Positions 45,140-57,739 of a DNA stretch of 64,000 nt are shown one piece after another. The DNA lies in contig JAODTK010005864.1 of the NCBI GenBank assembly GCA_026419785.1, positions 70,001-134,000 on the forward strand, written 5' to 3'. A program made the position numbers and the translations under genes. The DNA is from Sclerodactyla briareus. Taxonomy: Eukaryota; Echinodermata; Holothuroidea; Dendrochirotida; Sclerodactylidae. Within the stretch, counting starts at the first letter, position 1, and each line of letters begins with the position of its first letter. Below the pieces are notes generated by a model that worked only from the letters and a program-made list of their open reading frames with translations, was not told the origin of the DNA and did no database searches.

Positions 45140-48100
45140 TAGAGGTCTCTGAGGTGTGACCTGGTCGCCTACCTCCGTAGCATGGGAGCGAAATTGAGAG
45201 ATGTGCTCGGTCAGAAAAAAGTAAGGTGGTATTCTAATAGGAGGAAGTGCGGAAAGAACAGCCAAAACATTTATGTATGTGTGTTATCGGACACATTGAT
45301 TCGCGAGGGACTAGCATGTTTCATAAAATGATAAGCGGAGTCAAAGCGCAACAAATCACCAGAAATGCATGCTATATGAAAAAGAACACCCCATTTGAAA
45401 AATAGGGCAGGTTTTCTGCTTCTGTGAACATCAAAGACGAGGGGAAAATTTTCGACAAAATTCAGCCGATTGATTCCCCTGCTAGAGAGGAAACTAAAAC
45501 ATTGCCTCCTCAGGGATTCCAACCACAACGTTGGGTTTCCAGCATTTTCACCAGGCACATCACAAAACCTGTTCGACATGTTGCGCTCATATCAATTTAA
45601 AGATCTGTGACATTGGTCTACTTTGATCCTTTGATCAAGAATGATATCTACCAAAAGACGTGGTATCCGAATTGACCGTGATGTCTGCATGTCTCAGAAT
45701 AATTATATATGTTGAAAGTTTATACATGACCATCAACGAAAACAAATTGTTTTCAGTCTTAATAAAAAGAGTAATATGATCACATAGCCTGAATAAGATG
45801 AGGGATTCCTGGCTATGGTTGTTAAAATTGACCAGGGAACAAGGTGTGAAGAACATATCCATTGACAATGGGATAACTTGTTGTATGTCACATGCTGGGG
45901 TGATTCGTCAAAGGTCTCGGAGTTACTGAAAGATATTACTGTTTTTGTGTGCTGTGTTTTTTGATCATCAAACGTATGTTGTAAATATGCATTAAAAGTA
46001 GTCTCTGGCTGTAAAAATGTTATTGCTGCTATTTTGTGTTGCTTTGCATTAAGATATATTCCGATATATTGCACTAAAATATTTTGTTATAACTAGGGGT
46101 CAACTCTCTGTAAGTCATGGAAGGAGTTGGGAGGTGAGTGTGAATTACTTTCGCTCTTTGAGCATATCGGGGACAGACTTATTCAATTGTGTCACCTCAT
46201 CTTGGCCTGCCGGTAGCGCCCACACAAAGAGGGAGGGGGGGGGGAGGGGGGGGGGTAGGGGGGGGGGGTAGTCAGAAAGCCAACCATAATAAATATGGAA
46301 GGGGCCAAAATGTCTGGCACGTTAGGTATTAGATTAGAATAAAACTGACCACTCAGTGTTTATATTCGCATCATAGGTTAATACAAACCTACATTCCTCT
46401 AAATATCTTAGCCGTAACTAACTGAGCATTGTGTGTGCTTTCGTCAATATTTTTCTCAGATGGTTCGAATACCAGAAAATTGATTGCAGGATTTATCCCA
46501 ACAGTCATGTGTATTTACATTGGTATCCATTATTTGATATGAGTCAGATCACCCTTCTGTCGGTGGTGGTAGAATTGAATCGAATAAATACCTTCACCAA
46601 ATTCACGCAGCCCTGTTTGAAGTGGTCGGGCATCCTCAGTCTCTTGCTCTTTCTCAGAGGTTAGAAAAACAATATGAGAAGAGAGTAGGGTAACATAAAT
46701 AATGGTTTCTTGTGAGCTGGAAATGGCTTCCTATATCGAAGGGGATTCGTTTTCACTCAATTCCGCGAAGTCTTACATTTACATCTCCATTGGAAGGTGA
46801 TTCCAATAGTCACATTCAAAATAGAATATGGTTGAAAATTAATTCTCAGCTAAGATATTTTGCTAATATGATTTGAAAATGATTCATTAACCAGAGATAT
46901 TGCTATTCAAAAAAATATCAATAGAAATGTTCATTGTCACTTCAACATTCTGAAATTGTTGTGGAAAACAATTGCCTGTCAAAAATTAAATTGCTGGAAG
47001 AGGAGAACTCCTTCACTGACAAAAGTTATATTTTATTGCAATTCAATAATTTGGCAATAATGCATGAAAGCCAAAATGGTTAATTGTTGTCTCTGGTTAA
47101 TTGTGCTTAAGTTTGTGAGATATGAAGAGTTCAGATGAGTGAGGTCATGGCTGCAGTGTGTTGGCAGCAGTGGGATCGGGAGAGTTTGGACAAAAGCACA
47201 ATGTGGACAGATGTGTGACAGGTCCTCGTGACATATGAGAAGCGTAAATAATCTACCACAGGATATCAACGAACTTGACCACTTTGAAATCAATGCAGGT
47301 CCATGCTGTGTGCATATGTGTTTGTTTTTAGCCAGTGTGCGGTGGTGTGTGTGTGTGTGTGTGTGGGACACTCCTCGGCAGTGTGATATTAGTGAAGGTA
47401 AGCAAGAGGTATCAAGTTCGAAATAGGTATGGAATGGGTTTGAGAGGACAAAGCTTAGAAGCTTGTCAGTGTGTGAGATCAGTAATCCTTAAGCATGTGG
47501 TAAGCTCAATTGGGTGTATGTGAGTCACAGAAAAGGAGAGAGGGACCAAGATCGCCCAATAATTTTTAAACACCAGGTTCCACTGACAATGCGAAGAAAA
47601 ATGAACGAAGTCAAGCCTCATCTGTTATAAATCTTCGAATTTTACCAATTTTGCGGTTAAAATTAGCATCCTAAAAGTTCTGAACAAATCAAAGTGTCAT
47701 ATACGTTTACCCCCCCCCCCCGTCTCCGGATTTTCCATGTTCAGCATTTGAAGTTCACCTTATCTTCCAGTTTTTGGACAGATCAACAGGAACTAAAAAG
47801 CTAGTGATCACTGGATGTTGATCATTAGCGAAGGCAAAGAATTCTATGCAGTCATGTTAGTGTGTGTGGTCGTATGTGTGTGTCGTGTGTGTGTGACACA
47901 ATTCCGCAACCCTGTTGTTTTTCGTGGCAGTCAGGTCATCGAAGGTATGACAGGGCAAAGTAAGAAAAAAAAACATTGTCAGAACAATATTAATGAAGGC
48001 AAGTGTCTATTAAGTTCTAATTAGGTATGTGGGGTGAACATAATGGTGAGGATAACCCAATTGTTTTTGCGTCAGCGCAAGGTCATTTAAGGTCATCCTA

Positions 48101-48240
48101 GGGTAATCTATATCTTGGCACAAAAAAACATTTCAGAGTAAGTGTTAATGGGAAAGTTTCGTTCTCTAGGTGAACTACATCTGTGGACACACTTACCTCA
48201 TTGGACCCTGTGCGTTGTCTTCTGAGTCATTTTTTTGTGA
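45140..48240. other. Noncoding part of duplication copy 1
   Basis: No gene recognised. Contains a G-tract cluster at 46216-46271, a C tract at 47710-47720 and (GT)n at about 47341-47363. A segment at 46461-46620 after TTTTTCTCAG shows scattered open stretches, but copy 2 does not preserve any reading frame there. The minus frame at 47033-47371 is low-complexity His/Thr from the GT repeat. Confidence 0.45.
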
Positions 48241-48242
48241 CG

Positions 48243-48274
48243 ACCAGACTTATGAGAAGCTTCCAAGAGGCAAC
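48243..48274 (+). pseudogene. Partial copy of the NPVF cadherin exon
   Basis: Only the 3' half of the exon at 43973-44028 is repeated: ACCAGACTTATGAGAAGCTT and CCAAGAGGCAAC, then a GTGAGG donor. The acceptor and the NPVF codons are missing, because the duplication breakpoint falls inside the exon. As drawn, this copy could not be spliced in normally. If the duplication is an assembly artefact, it is simply a second reading of the same exon end. Confidence 0.6.
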
Positions 48275-49147
48275 GTGAGGATGATAATAGTTTTGTTGGA
48301 GGAGGGTTGCCTATTTTAGTCTGAGTTGTTATATCCCTCTTCCCTTATTTTTTTTCTGGGTGCGGGTGGAGGGGGGGGCGGGGGTAGGGGGTGATAGGCC
48401 TATATGATGTGTGGTCATTGGGACTTGTCAAAGTCCCATAGCACTGAGAGGTGAAAATTTCCGCTGAGGGGGGGGGGAGAGACACATTCTAGTAGGTATT
48501 CTTGTGCATCTAATTATGTTCTCATGGCCAAGGTTTCATTTTGCAGAGAAAATGGAATCCTACATAAGTATTAATATTATTCCACAGGACAGCATCGGCC
48601 ATGAATTTTCCCATCCACTTTGTACAGGGAAATTACATTTACAGGGTCGAGGCTAAGAACGAAAATCCACTATCTGAAGAAGAATGGCTGCAGAGTCTTA
48701 TAACTAATGACATATCTATTTCAAATGAGGATGGTACTTCAACAAGAACCAGATTAGAGTTTCCAATGTTATTACAGTGATCTGTGAAATTGGTTACAGG
48801 TACCAGTTCTGTGAAATACCAACAATAAGGTCAATCATAATAAATTACCCAGATGCTGTGCTCATATGCCTTATGTTGTGTGGACTGCCCATAAAGTGTT
48901 TTCACCCATGCCCTGTGTGGAAGAGTGTGGCATGCAAAAATTGTGCATGTGCTATGATCCTGATCAGAGTAAAACGTAATCTGGATGAGTGGACGGACAT
49001 TATTTTTTTGCGTTAGTCTGCTGGGAAATCCGTGTCGGAATATCGAGCAATGTGCGGGATCCCCCTATCGTGCAACTTTAGCGCAACCCTTGAGGTTATC
49101 ACAACAGTGCTATAATGGATGTAAGTATTTCACATCCATATTCTCAG

Positions 49148-49362
49148 CAACTATCCTGATGATCTCGAGCAGGGGGGAGCAGGGTCTGATGGGACTCCCT
49201 CAGCAGCGAGGTCAGTGTACAAAGGAGGCAGAGCTTGACTGGACGAGACGAGGCCACTATATGGGGGGGGAGGAAGCGGGGAGAATCTGTGGGCCCTGAA
49301 CAACGTTCTTGATAGGCACGACAAGGACGCAGCTGATTACCGCACAACGTACATATGGAGGG
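49148..49362 (+). CDS. Cadherin cytoplasmic exon, copy 2
   Basis: Second copy of the exon at 44919, after ATATTCTCAG and ending before GTGAGA. It keeps YPDDLEQGG, then GSDGTPSA-like where copy 1 has a stop, and the segment ENLWALNNVLDRHDKDAA-like with different indels. Because the two copies break the frame at different places, comparing them indicates which indels are errors. Either a real duplicated exon or an alternate haplotype or assembly copy. Confidence 0.5.
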
Positions 49363-52300
49363 GTGAGAGGTCTCTGAGGTTGACCTGGCGCCTACGTCGC
49401 GTAGCATGGGAGCGAACTTGAGATGATGTTCGCGGTTCAGAAAAAGTATGGTGTATTCTAATAGGAGTGAAGTGCGGAAATGCAAACCATTATGTATGTG
49501 GTTTATCGAAAAATTGATCGCGAGAATAGCATGTTTTCATAAAATGATAACGGATGTTCAAAGCGCAACAAAATCACCAGAAATGGCAGCTATATGAAAA
49601 AGAAACACCCCATTTGAAAAAATCAGGGCAAGGTTTTCTGCCTCTGTGAACATCAAAGACGAGAAAATTTTCGACAAAATTTCAGCCGTTTGAATTCCAC
49701 TGCCTAGAGAGGAACCTAACAGCCTCCTCCGGGATTCACCACACCGTTGGGTTTCCCGCTTTTCACCAGACCTCACAAAAACAATGTTCTCATTGCGCTC
49801 ATATCAATTTAAAGATCTGTGATGATTATACTTGATCCCGTTGATCAGAATGATATCTACAAAAGAGTGGTCATCCGATTTGACCGTGATGTTTCTGCTG
49901 TCTCTTAATATATATATATGTGAAAGTGTATACATGACCATAACGAAACACAAAATGTTTTAAGTCTTAATAAAAAGAGTAATATGTTCAAATAGCCTGA
50001 ATAAGATAGTGGATCATGGCTATGGTTTAAAAAGTGACAGGCAAAGTGTGTGAAGGATGAAATATACAATTTGACAATGGAAGATAACTTGTCGTAGCAC
50101 ATGCTGTGTTATTCAGTCAAAGGTCTCGGAGTTCATTGGAAAAGATCTAATGTTTTTTTGTGCAGGTTTTTTTTTTATCATCAACGTAGTTTGTAAAATG
50201 CATAAAAAGTTGTCTCTGGGCTGTAAAAATGTTATGCTGCATTTTTTGTTTGCTTTGCATAAGGATTTTTGTTTATATTCAGATATATTTGCACTAAATA
50301 TTTGTATAACTAGGGGCTCAACTCTATGTAATTCTCTGAAGGGAGTTGGGAGGGGAGTGTGAACTTACTTTCGCTCTTGAGACATATTCGGGACAGACTC
50401 TTCAATTGTGTCACCTCAATCTTGGCCGCCGGTAGCTCCCATCACAAAGAGGGAGGGGGGGGATGGGGGGGGGGGTAGGGGGGGGGGGTAGTGGGACGTA
50501 GTAGAGCCAACCATAATACATATGGAAGGGCCTAGAAATGTCTGGCAGTAGGTAATCAGCATTAGAAGAACTGCACATCAGTGTTATATGTAGCATACTA
50601 GGGTTAATACAAATACTACAGTCTCCTCTAAATATCTTAGCGTAAGAACTGATAATTGTGTGTGCTTTCGTCAATATTTTTCTCAGATGGTCATCTATAC
50701 AGAAAAACTTGGATTGCAGGATTTTTTCCCAACAGTCATGTGTCATTTTATTGGGATCCTTATGAATGATTCAGTCACCCTTCTGTCGGTGGTGGTAGAA
50801 TGAATCGATTAACGTCACAAAATTCAAGCAGACAGTTGGAAGTGTTCGGCCATCCTAGTCCTTGTATCTTTCTCAGAGGGTTAGAAAACAATATTGAAGA
50901 AGAGGAGTAGGTAACATAAATCCTGGTTCTGGGTGAGCTGGAAATGGCTCCTATATTCGAAGGGGATTCAGTTTTCACTCCATTCCGCGAAGTCTTACAT
51001 TCCATCTCCATTGGAAGAGTGATCCAAAGATTGTCACAATCAAAAATAACTAATATGGTTGAAAATTAATTCACTCAGGCTAAGAGTATTTTGCCTATAT
51101 GATTGAAATTATTCATTAACCGAGATATTTTGCTATTTCAAAAAATATTCAGTAGACAATGTTCATGTCACTTCAACTTGTGGAAATTGGTATGTGGGAA
51201 AAAAGATGCAATGTCAAAATTGCCATTGCTGGACGAGAGATCCTCCCATCCTCCTTTCTCCAAAAAGGGACACAAGTTTAATTTATGATTCATAATTGGC
51301 ACAAAGCATGAAAGAAAACTGTTTCATTGTTGTCTAGTGTTAATTTGTGCTAGTTTGTGAGATTTAAGCGTGTCCAGATGAGTGAGGTCATGGCTTGCAG
51401 TGTTTGCGCGCAGTTGGGATTGGGAGATCTGGACAAAAAAGCCCAAGTGGACAGAGTTGTTGACAGTTCCTCTTGTGACACTATGAGAAGCTAAATCATC
51501 TACCACAGGTATCAACGAACTGACATTTTGAAATATAAGGGCCGTCAGCTGGGTGCATATGTGTTTTTTTTTTGCCAGTGTGCTGTGTGTGTGTGTGTGG
51601 GGTGTGACCTCCTCGGCAGTGTGATATCTAGTGAAGGTAAGCAAGCATGTATCAAGTTCGAACTAGGTATGAGAATGGGGTTGAGAGGACAAAGCTTAGA
51701 AAGCTTGTCAGTGTGATTCAGAAATCTAGATGTGGTAAGCTCAATTGGGTGTATGTGAGTCACAGAAAAGGAGAGAGGGACCAGATCGCAATAATTTAAA
51801 AACCAGGTTTCCACCTGAACAATGCTGAAAAAATGCCGAATTCAAAGCCATCATTCTTGTATTATAAATCTTCGAATTTTACCAATTTTGCTGGGTTTTA
51901 AAATTAGCATTCAGAAAGTTCTGTACAAATCAATTGTCATATACGTTTCACCCCCCCCCCCCCTTCTCCGGATTTTCCATGTCAAGCATTGAAGTTCACC
52001 TTCTCTTCCAGATTTTTGGCAGATTTCAACAGGCATAAAATGCGGGGGGGGGCATTTGGCCAGAGGAGAGAGGTGCGAATCTAGTGCACTCACAGGGATT
52101 GGAGTTCATTACGTCCCGTGGAATGGCCCCCTGACCTGTATATGGCCGTCTTTTAGGTGTCGCGTGTCGGTGTTATTGTTTTTTCTTTTTGATTTTTGCT
52201 CGTGCGGGGTGAAATCCTCTTAGCACTCTGTTGTGCTTTGTAGTCGTGGATAGTTAGTCATTAACTTTACTAGGTCATCGATAGGGTCATGACAGCGGCA

Positions 52301-52699
52301 ATCTGTTGTAACGAAATACAAATCTCTGTCGTCACTGCAAATATTTTGTACACTTATGATGGCCCACATTCGTTCTAGCTTTGTTGTTACGTTCAGTATT
52401 TGAGTGTTATGTGGCCTTGCGATTACCATATGGTGAGGATCCTAATCAACACAATTTGTGTTTTGCGAGTCAGGGCACAGGTATTTAAGTCATCTGATAG
52501 GGGTATATATCCCTATGTATTTTTTGGCAAACAACACCACATTTCAGAGTTAAGTTGTAATGCAAAGTTTCGTTCGTCTAGGTGCAACCAGCACATCTGA
52601 TGACCCACATTCTTACCACATTTTTTTGGACACACGTGCGTGGCCTCCCGTCCTTGCGGCCGCGCTGTTACCTTTGACGAAGTATTTTTTTTTGTGAAC

Positions 52700-55600
52700 G
52701 CCACCAGACCTTTCTGCGGCACCTTGCTTCGTTAACACCCAACCAATAGTCACCCGCTAATCGACTGAACTAGAACCACACTGGCTACACACGCTATTTC
52801 TAGCACGTTCCTCCCTTGTGAAAAGGTTAACCAACAGCTGCCCCCCTCTTGAAACACTGAAACAGTTTCACTAAGTGTCATTACTATCTCCGCACGAAAT
52901 TATTTTGAGGGGGTTGTGGAATGAGATATTGGGTTCGTCTGTGCAAATTTAGTCATTCTGGTTGACCCATTGCACCTGTTTCGAACCACATTCGCTACCA
53001 CCACATGACTTCGTGCAATTTTCTCCGGAGTAGTTCTGTGACATAACGATATAAATCCGTCTGTTGTTGCTAACCAAACACATTCTCGTTACAACTCTCG
53101 CTATTAGTAAGGGATGAACCACAGTTTTCAAACCAAAGCTGATGAATTTCATGTTCGACATTGACTTGTCTCGGCCACTGAAAATTATTCGGAGAGCAGT
53201 AGAGGTAGTAATGATAAGGATATTCTGTTCGTCTGTGGGGCGCACCAACGCGACTAACGTTCCATTTGTATACACAGACCATTGGGGACAATGCAGTAAT
53301 TGTATAGTCACTAGTAAAACCAGTTCACCACTACCCAACCTACCACCACCTATCCATTATCTCCCCCCCCCAAATATTGTATCCGACAAAATTCCCATAA
53401 TCACACACCACCTCCAACAATTACTCTTGAGATTTCATTTCACCAGGTGGCATTCGAACAATAAATTCCCTCTACAACCTATCCCCACCGAGCCCACCCC
53501 CCAACATACACTCAGTCATTCCCAATTCTTAATTTCTTTCAAGTGTTATATACCTTCCTACATAAACACCCCCCCCTAGTTTTTCCAACTTTTCCCAAAA
53601 AAACTCCATCTCACCAAAAAACATTTCCGGACAATTCATTCCTTCCAATTTTTCTCAAATCCCAATTTATTGTACATATATATTCACTACTGCATCCATA
53701 ACTTACAAATTTTAGATACTCTCCACTTTTTATGACCCCCGCGTCCCCGCTTGCACATCTTACACCCACATTCTTTACAAACCACCCACTTAAATATAAC
53801 GGCCAGGTTTTTATCTTTATTGTTCCATTACAAAATCATAGGATACTAGGGTCGTTTTTTTATATCCTTCCACCCCACCACCTATTCATCCGTCTCCACC
53901 CCCCGATTCGGGGGGCGCAATGCAGTTAGGCACGGAAACAGGGCTTCCATCGTCAGCGGTGCGGTCCTGGATAGTTCCACCCCCCGTGTCGTCCGTACGT
54001 ATACCAGGAACAACCACCATCAGTACCCCGCTTCATTTTTCAGTATGCCGGACGGTTCCAGTATAAACATTAGCCACCCGTATTTAAACAAAAATACCCA
54101 AAACCCTAATGATCATGTTCGGCTATGGGGCCAATGAGATTATAAAGAGGCAAGATACCACACGTGAAAATGTTTTAGGCATTGTTCTAAACCCACACTT
54201 CTATATTTATCAGGAGCATTACTAATTCCGGACAAAAGCATTATCTATGCGTCTTTCTTATTAACACTACAATTATTACATCCACATAATCCACCCCAAC
54301 ACATACACATTATACACTGTTTTAGCTTTAATATTTAATCGGTATTCACTGGGTCTTGTGAGATAGTTGTCTACTTAGCAGCCAGCTACTGCTGTTTTAC
54401 ATTTTGTTATCAACCGATGTCCAGGTCAGTTATGGCACCACCGACACAATTTAGATTTGCAACGGCGTGTCATTATAATATCCCTTCAAAGTTTATTGAT
54501 TCATTCAGCTCAGACGCGCCATAGACAAACTCACGTTCTTCAATCCTATGGGAAAGACTTGTGAACAAAATGTGTCCTTTTTAGGCGTCTAGCCGTCTAC
54601 TGGCTGGTACAACTACAGAGGGTGGCATGCGCCTAGACCGGAGGGGGGGCGGGGGGGACAGGCTTCACCCCTGGCCCTTTCGGACTCCTCTCCCCCCCCC
54701 CCCCTCTAGGGGGGTGGGATTTCCTTTCACACGAAACGGCTCTTAGAACCTGACGCCTATGGCCCCAGCGCTTCATCTGTCTCAATGGACGATCACATTG
54801 TGACGCAATCGAGTAACATGGCGCTCCCACATGTGGAGAGCTCATGGGACATTTTCCTGTACTGCACACCATCCCTCTTCGATAGGTGCCCACGCCTGAG
54901 GTGACACGCACCACTCTCAGACAATTCCAGACTGCGTTGAGTTTGTTGGACTGGGCCCGATTCGGTGATATTTGCAGTTGGCTACTACTGTGCACTATAT
55001 GTGAAGGAATTTGACTCATACTAGGTAATTATCCTGGTGTATTTTTACGCGCGAAAATACGGCCAGTGTCAGGGGTTTTCGCAGGAGACGGAGTGTGTGG
55101 CGGGTCAGGGGGGGGTCGCCGGGTCGTGTACCATCCTTTCGCTGTGCACTCACTCCCCACCTCACTTGCTACACGCCGAACTTCTGGAGCTCAGTTCTCA
55201 GGTGTTGCTGACTTATTCTCCTTTACTCTTTTTCTCTTTTATTCTAAGTCCCCCGCTGTTTGCAGTTTTCCCTGAGCACACATGTTTGCTGTATCCTAAT
55301 ATTCATAAATTTAGGTTGGCAAACCTGTAGATTCCCTCATAGTTCCCACTGTCTGAAGTTCGTTGTGTGTTACTTTCGGCCAGTTCATTGAGATCTCAAT
55401 GAATATTGCTCCGGCTTATAAGTGTGTTGCAAACCAATCCACTGAAATCGATATTCTCGGCTGCCAATTACAAACGCTCAGAAAATTATATCTGTCCTAT
55501 CATGGTTGGGTGCTGTACGACATTAAACAAGACATTGGGTGGGTATGTTAATTATTTGCTACTGCCTTGCCGTAGGATGATTATTCAGATTTTTAGTGAT

Positions 55601-57100
55601 CTTTGTGAGGGCATTTTGTTATCATCTACTCACATGAAAATGCAATGAATCCATACGCATACTTTGCGTTCTCTTTAATCACAGTTCGGAGAAATTGGTA
55701 GGGTCTGTAAATATGTAAGGATATCATCAAGACAAAGATTTATAGCATGCCCTTAAAGATGTAGGATGTATAAACCATTTCGGCTATCTTGCCCTATAAA
55801 AACACGCACCTTAGAATTTCAAGCCCCTTGAACGGTGGACTTAAGTGAACTGGGCGATCGGCCGGTTCACGGAAATGAACAATCGGAGCCGTTCTCCCCA
55901 AGGGCAGCATATCGTTGGACCAGGGTGTATTTGAGATTGAATGGAGTTTCAAGTGTACGGGGAAAGGATTTTTGAACGTGAAATCTCTGAACAGCCGGCG
56001 GTGGGCGAGAGGCGTATAATTGACAAAAATGAAAATGTCTGGAGGAAATAGTATGGGCTACATATGACTTCTTGGCTCAGGAATAACCTTGGTACACAGG
56101 AACACGTAACAATAAGGTAGCATCGTTCCGCCCTGACAACGAATTACAATATGTTGCACAGCCCCCCGAAGATTCCTGATCCTTGTTTCAAAGTCATGTT
56201 CGAACTGCCGGGTTTATTGTCATTATGAGCAAAAGTATGGAGGTCACTCGGCACATTATGAATAGTACGTGTGATCAGTACCGAATGTATGTAACAAAAG
56301 AGTGGTGTGGTGATCGCTTTGATATCACTTTCTCTACTCTATACCTCCGTGATCTGCAGCCTCGTCGCTGTCTATTGCCCTTAGACGGATGCGACACAGA
56401 GCCTATTGTTTCAGACAGACTCTGACGGTTTGACACTTAATATGATATAAGGTCGAGCGAATTCTGGCCAACCGATTTTGTTATGCACCCCTCCTCCCAC
56501 TTCTCAGTCTCCTCCCTCTCTGTAGTAATCAGCACCTTAAAGTCAAGTCACCTTCTTTTGTTCAGTATTATGTGATTGAGATTTTTTTTCCCCCCCTCTG
56601 ATCACCCACCCCTTCCCTTCCTCCCCAGTTTCCCTTTTTCCGGCCCCATTTTTAAGTATTGAGCGTGCTGAATGGTAGAGTACTGGTGAGGGCGAAGTCA
56701 AGCTATGATGTTTTCGCACGATTCTTCACCCTGATCACTGCCCGACTCGTTTCTTTCACACCCTCACGCACAGACTACCGGGCCAATCGTATATTTTCTC
56801 GTGAGTCTTTTGTATTCGAGTCGTATTTTACGGCCGAGATTGTGCAATTGCATTCACGAATTATTTGTGTGCTACCCGTCCCTCGGTTTCCACAGGGAGC
56901 GCAAGGTCGTCGCCTGCTATTACTGTCGGAGGAGGAGAATTATGACACACAAAGCGTTCAGCCCTAGGGACCCCTGCACGACACGCGTTGAGTTGTTTTT
57001 CCTCAACAAGATTATTGTTCAACCCAGCCAGCGGTCCCATCTGGGGTCGCCACATTGTCGGTTTAGTGCCACGGTTTCACAGTGAGTCAGGTGGCCTAGG
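52700..57100. other. Right-hand region of altered composition, no gene recognised
   Basis: Sequence from about 53.3 to 54.4 kb is strikingly C/A-rich on the plus strand (many ACCACC, CCCACC, TTCCA runs). CpG dinucleotides become much more frequent than in the cadherin introns. Plus frames at 53142-53579 and 56183-56425 and minus frames at 52949-53338 and 54633-55019 are open but carry no family motif or splice pattern I recognise. Confidence 0.45.
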
Positions 57101-57735
57101 GCTGCGAGCCCACGTCAGGCCACAAATGGGCCCCATGGACGGTGCGGGTAAGAAGGGCTCAGTCAGGACACAACGGAGATGGGACCTGCCAAGGATCGGT
57201 CGCTACGACCCACCATGTTCGGGCGCCCTTCCTATTGGCAAGTGTATGGCTCGGTTGACATGCCGTAGCAGCATTGATTCATGGGCCGCCACATGGAGGT
57301 CCCACACGCGTCCCAGCAGCCCCGCCGGTTGGCCCACGTGGGGCCCGACGCTGGACCGGACGGAAATTGGGGCCACAAACAAAAAAACGCCCTGGGATAG
57401 ACGGAGGGGACTTGGAGCCTCTGTCCATGGGAGGAGGATCGTACCCGTTTGTTTTTACTCTTTTATTTGCCCCCCACTTCCCCCCCTTCTCCCCCCCCCC
57501 CCCCCCCCCCTTGCCCCCCCCTGTTTTCCTGTTTTTGGGCTCTTCTTTTTCCTCCCGCCCCCTTTGTTTGCCTTCCTCCCGCGCTTGTGCCCGTTTTCTG
57601 TTTTTTTTTTTTCTCCCTTTCCCCCTTGTGCTGGGGTGGCCCTGCCCCCGCCGACCCATGGGCCACCCATGTGGGGCCCCATGCATGCGGCTACAACGTC
57701 TGTTGTGGGGGCCCCACGTGGGGCCCAGTGGGCAT
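57100..57735. repeat. GGGCCC/CACGTG-rich block with palindromes and C tracts
   Basis: Recurrent phrases such as TGGGCCCC, CCCACGTGGGGCCC, CCCATGTGGGGCCCCATG occur at about 57124, 57330, 57660-57685 and 57707-57726. GGGCCCCACGTGGGGCCC at 57709-57726 is an exact 18-bp palindrome centred on CACGTG. A C-rich stretch with runs of 10 or more C occupies 57470-57520. The long open frames of 309, 211 and 135 codons here are Pro/Gly/Arg-rich products of this composition, without recognisable domains. Confidence 0.75.
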
Positions 57736-57739
57736 GCTT

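Larger units (their letters stand above)
43993..48242. repeat. Tandem duplication copy 1 (~4.25 kb)
   Basis: Starts within the NPVF exon and ends near 48242. It matches 48243 to about 52690 in order over its length: the GGGGCGGGGGTAGGGGGTGATAGGCC block, the cytoplasmic exon at 44919, the T/A-rich 45.6-46.1 kb part, the G-tract block at 46216-46271, the GT microsatellite at 47341 and the tail ending in GTTTCGTTCTCTAGGTG near 48160-48190. It lies wholly inside the cadherin transcription unit. Differences from copy 2 are dominated by single-base gaps. Confidence 0.9.
48243..52690. repeat. Tandem duplication copy 2 (~4.4 kb)
   Basis: Begins at CCAGACTTATGAGAAGCTTC, equivalent to CCAGACTTATGATTGAAGCA at about 43996, and follows copy 1 in the same order and orientation. 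Near its end, at about 52685-52720, a GTGAACGCCACCAGACC-like junction recalls the start of copy 2 again (GTGACGACCAGAC). The sequence after that is unrelated, so a third copy is not present. Confidence 0.88.

Noticed and set aside
47033..47371. 112-codon minus frame rich in His/Thr
   Set aside because: It starts in the GT microsatellite, and the frame is not preserved in duplication copy 2.
52685..52740. Start of a third copy of the 4.25-kb duplication
   Set aside because: Only a short stretch resembling GTGACGACCAGAC is shared; the following sequence does not match either copy.
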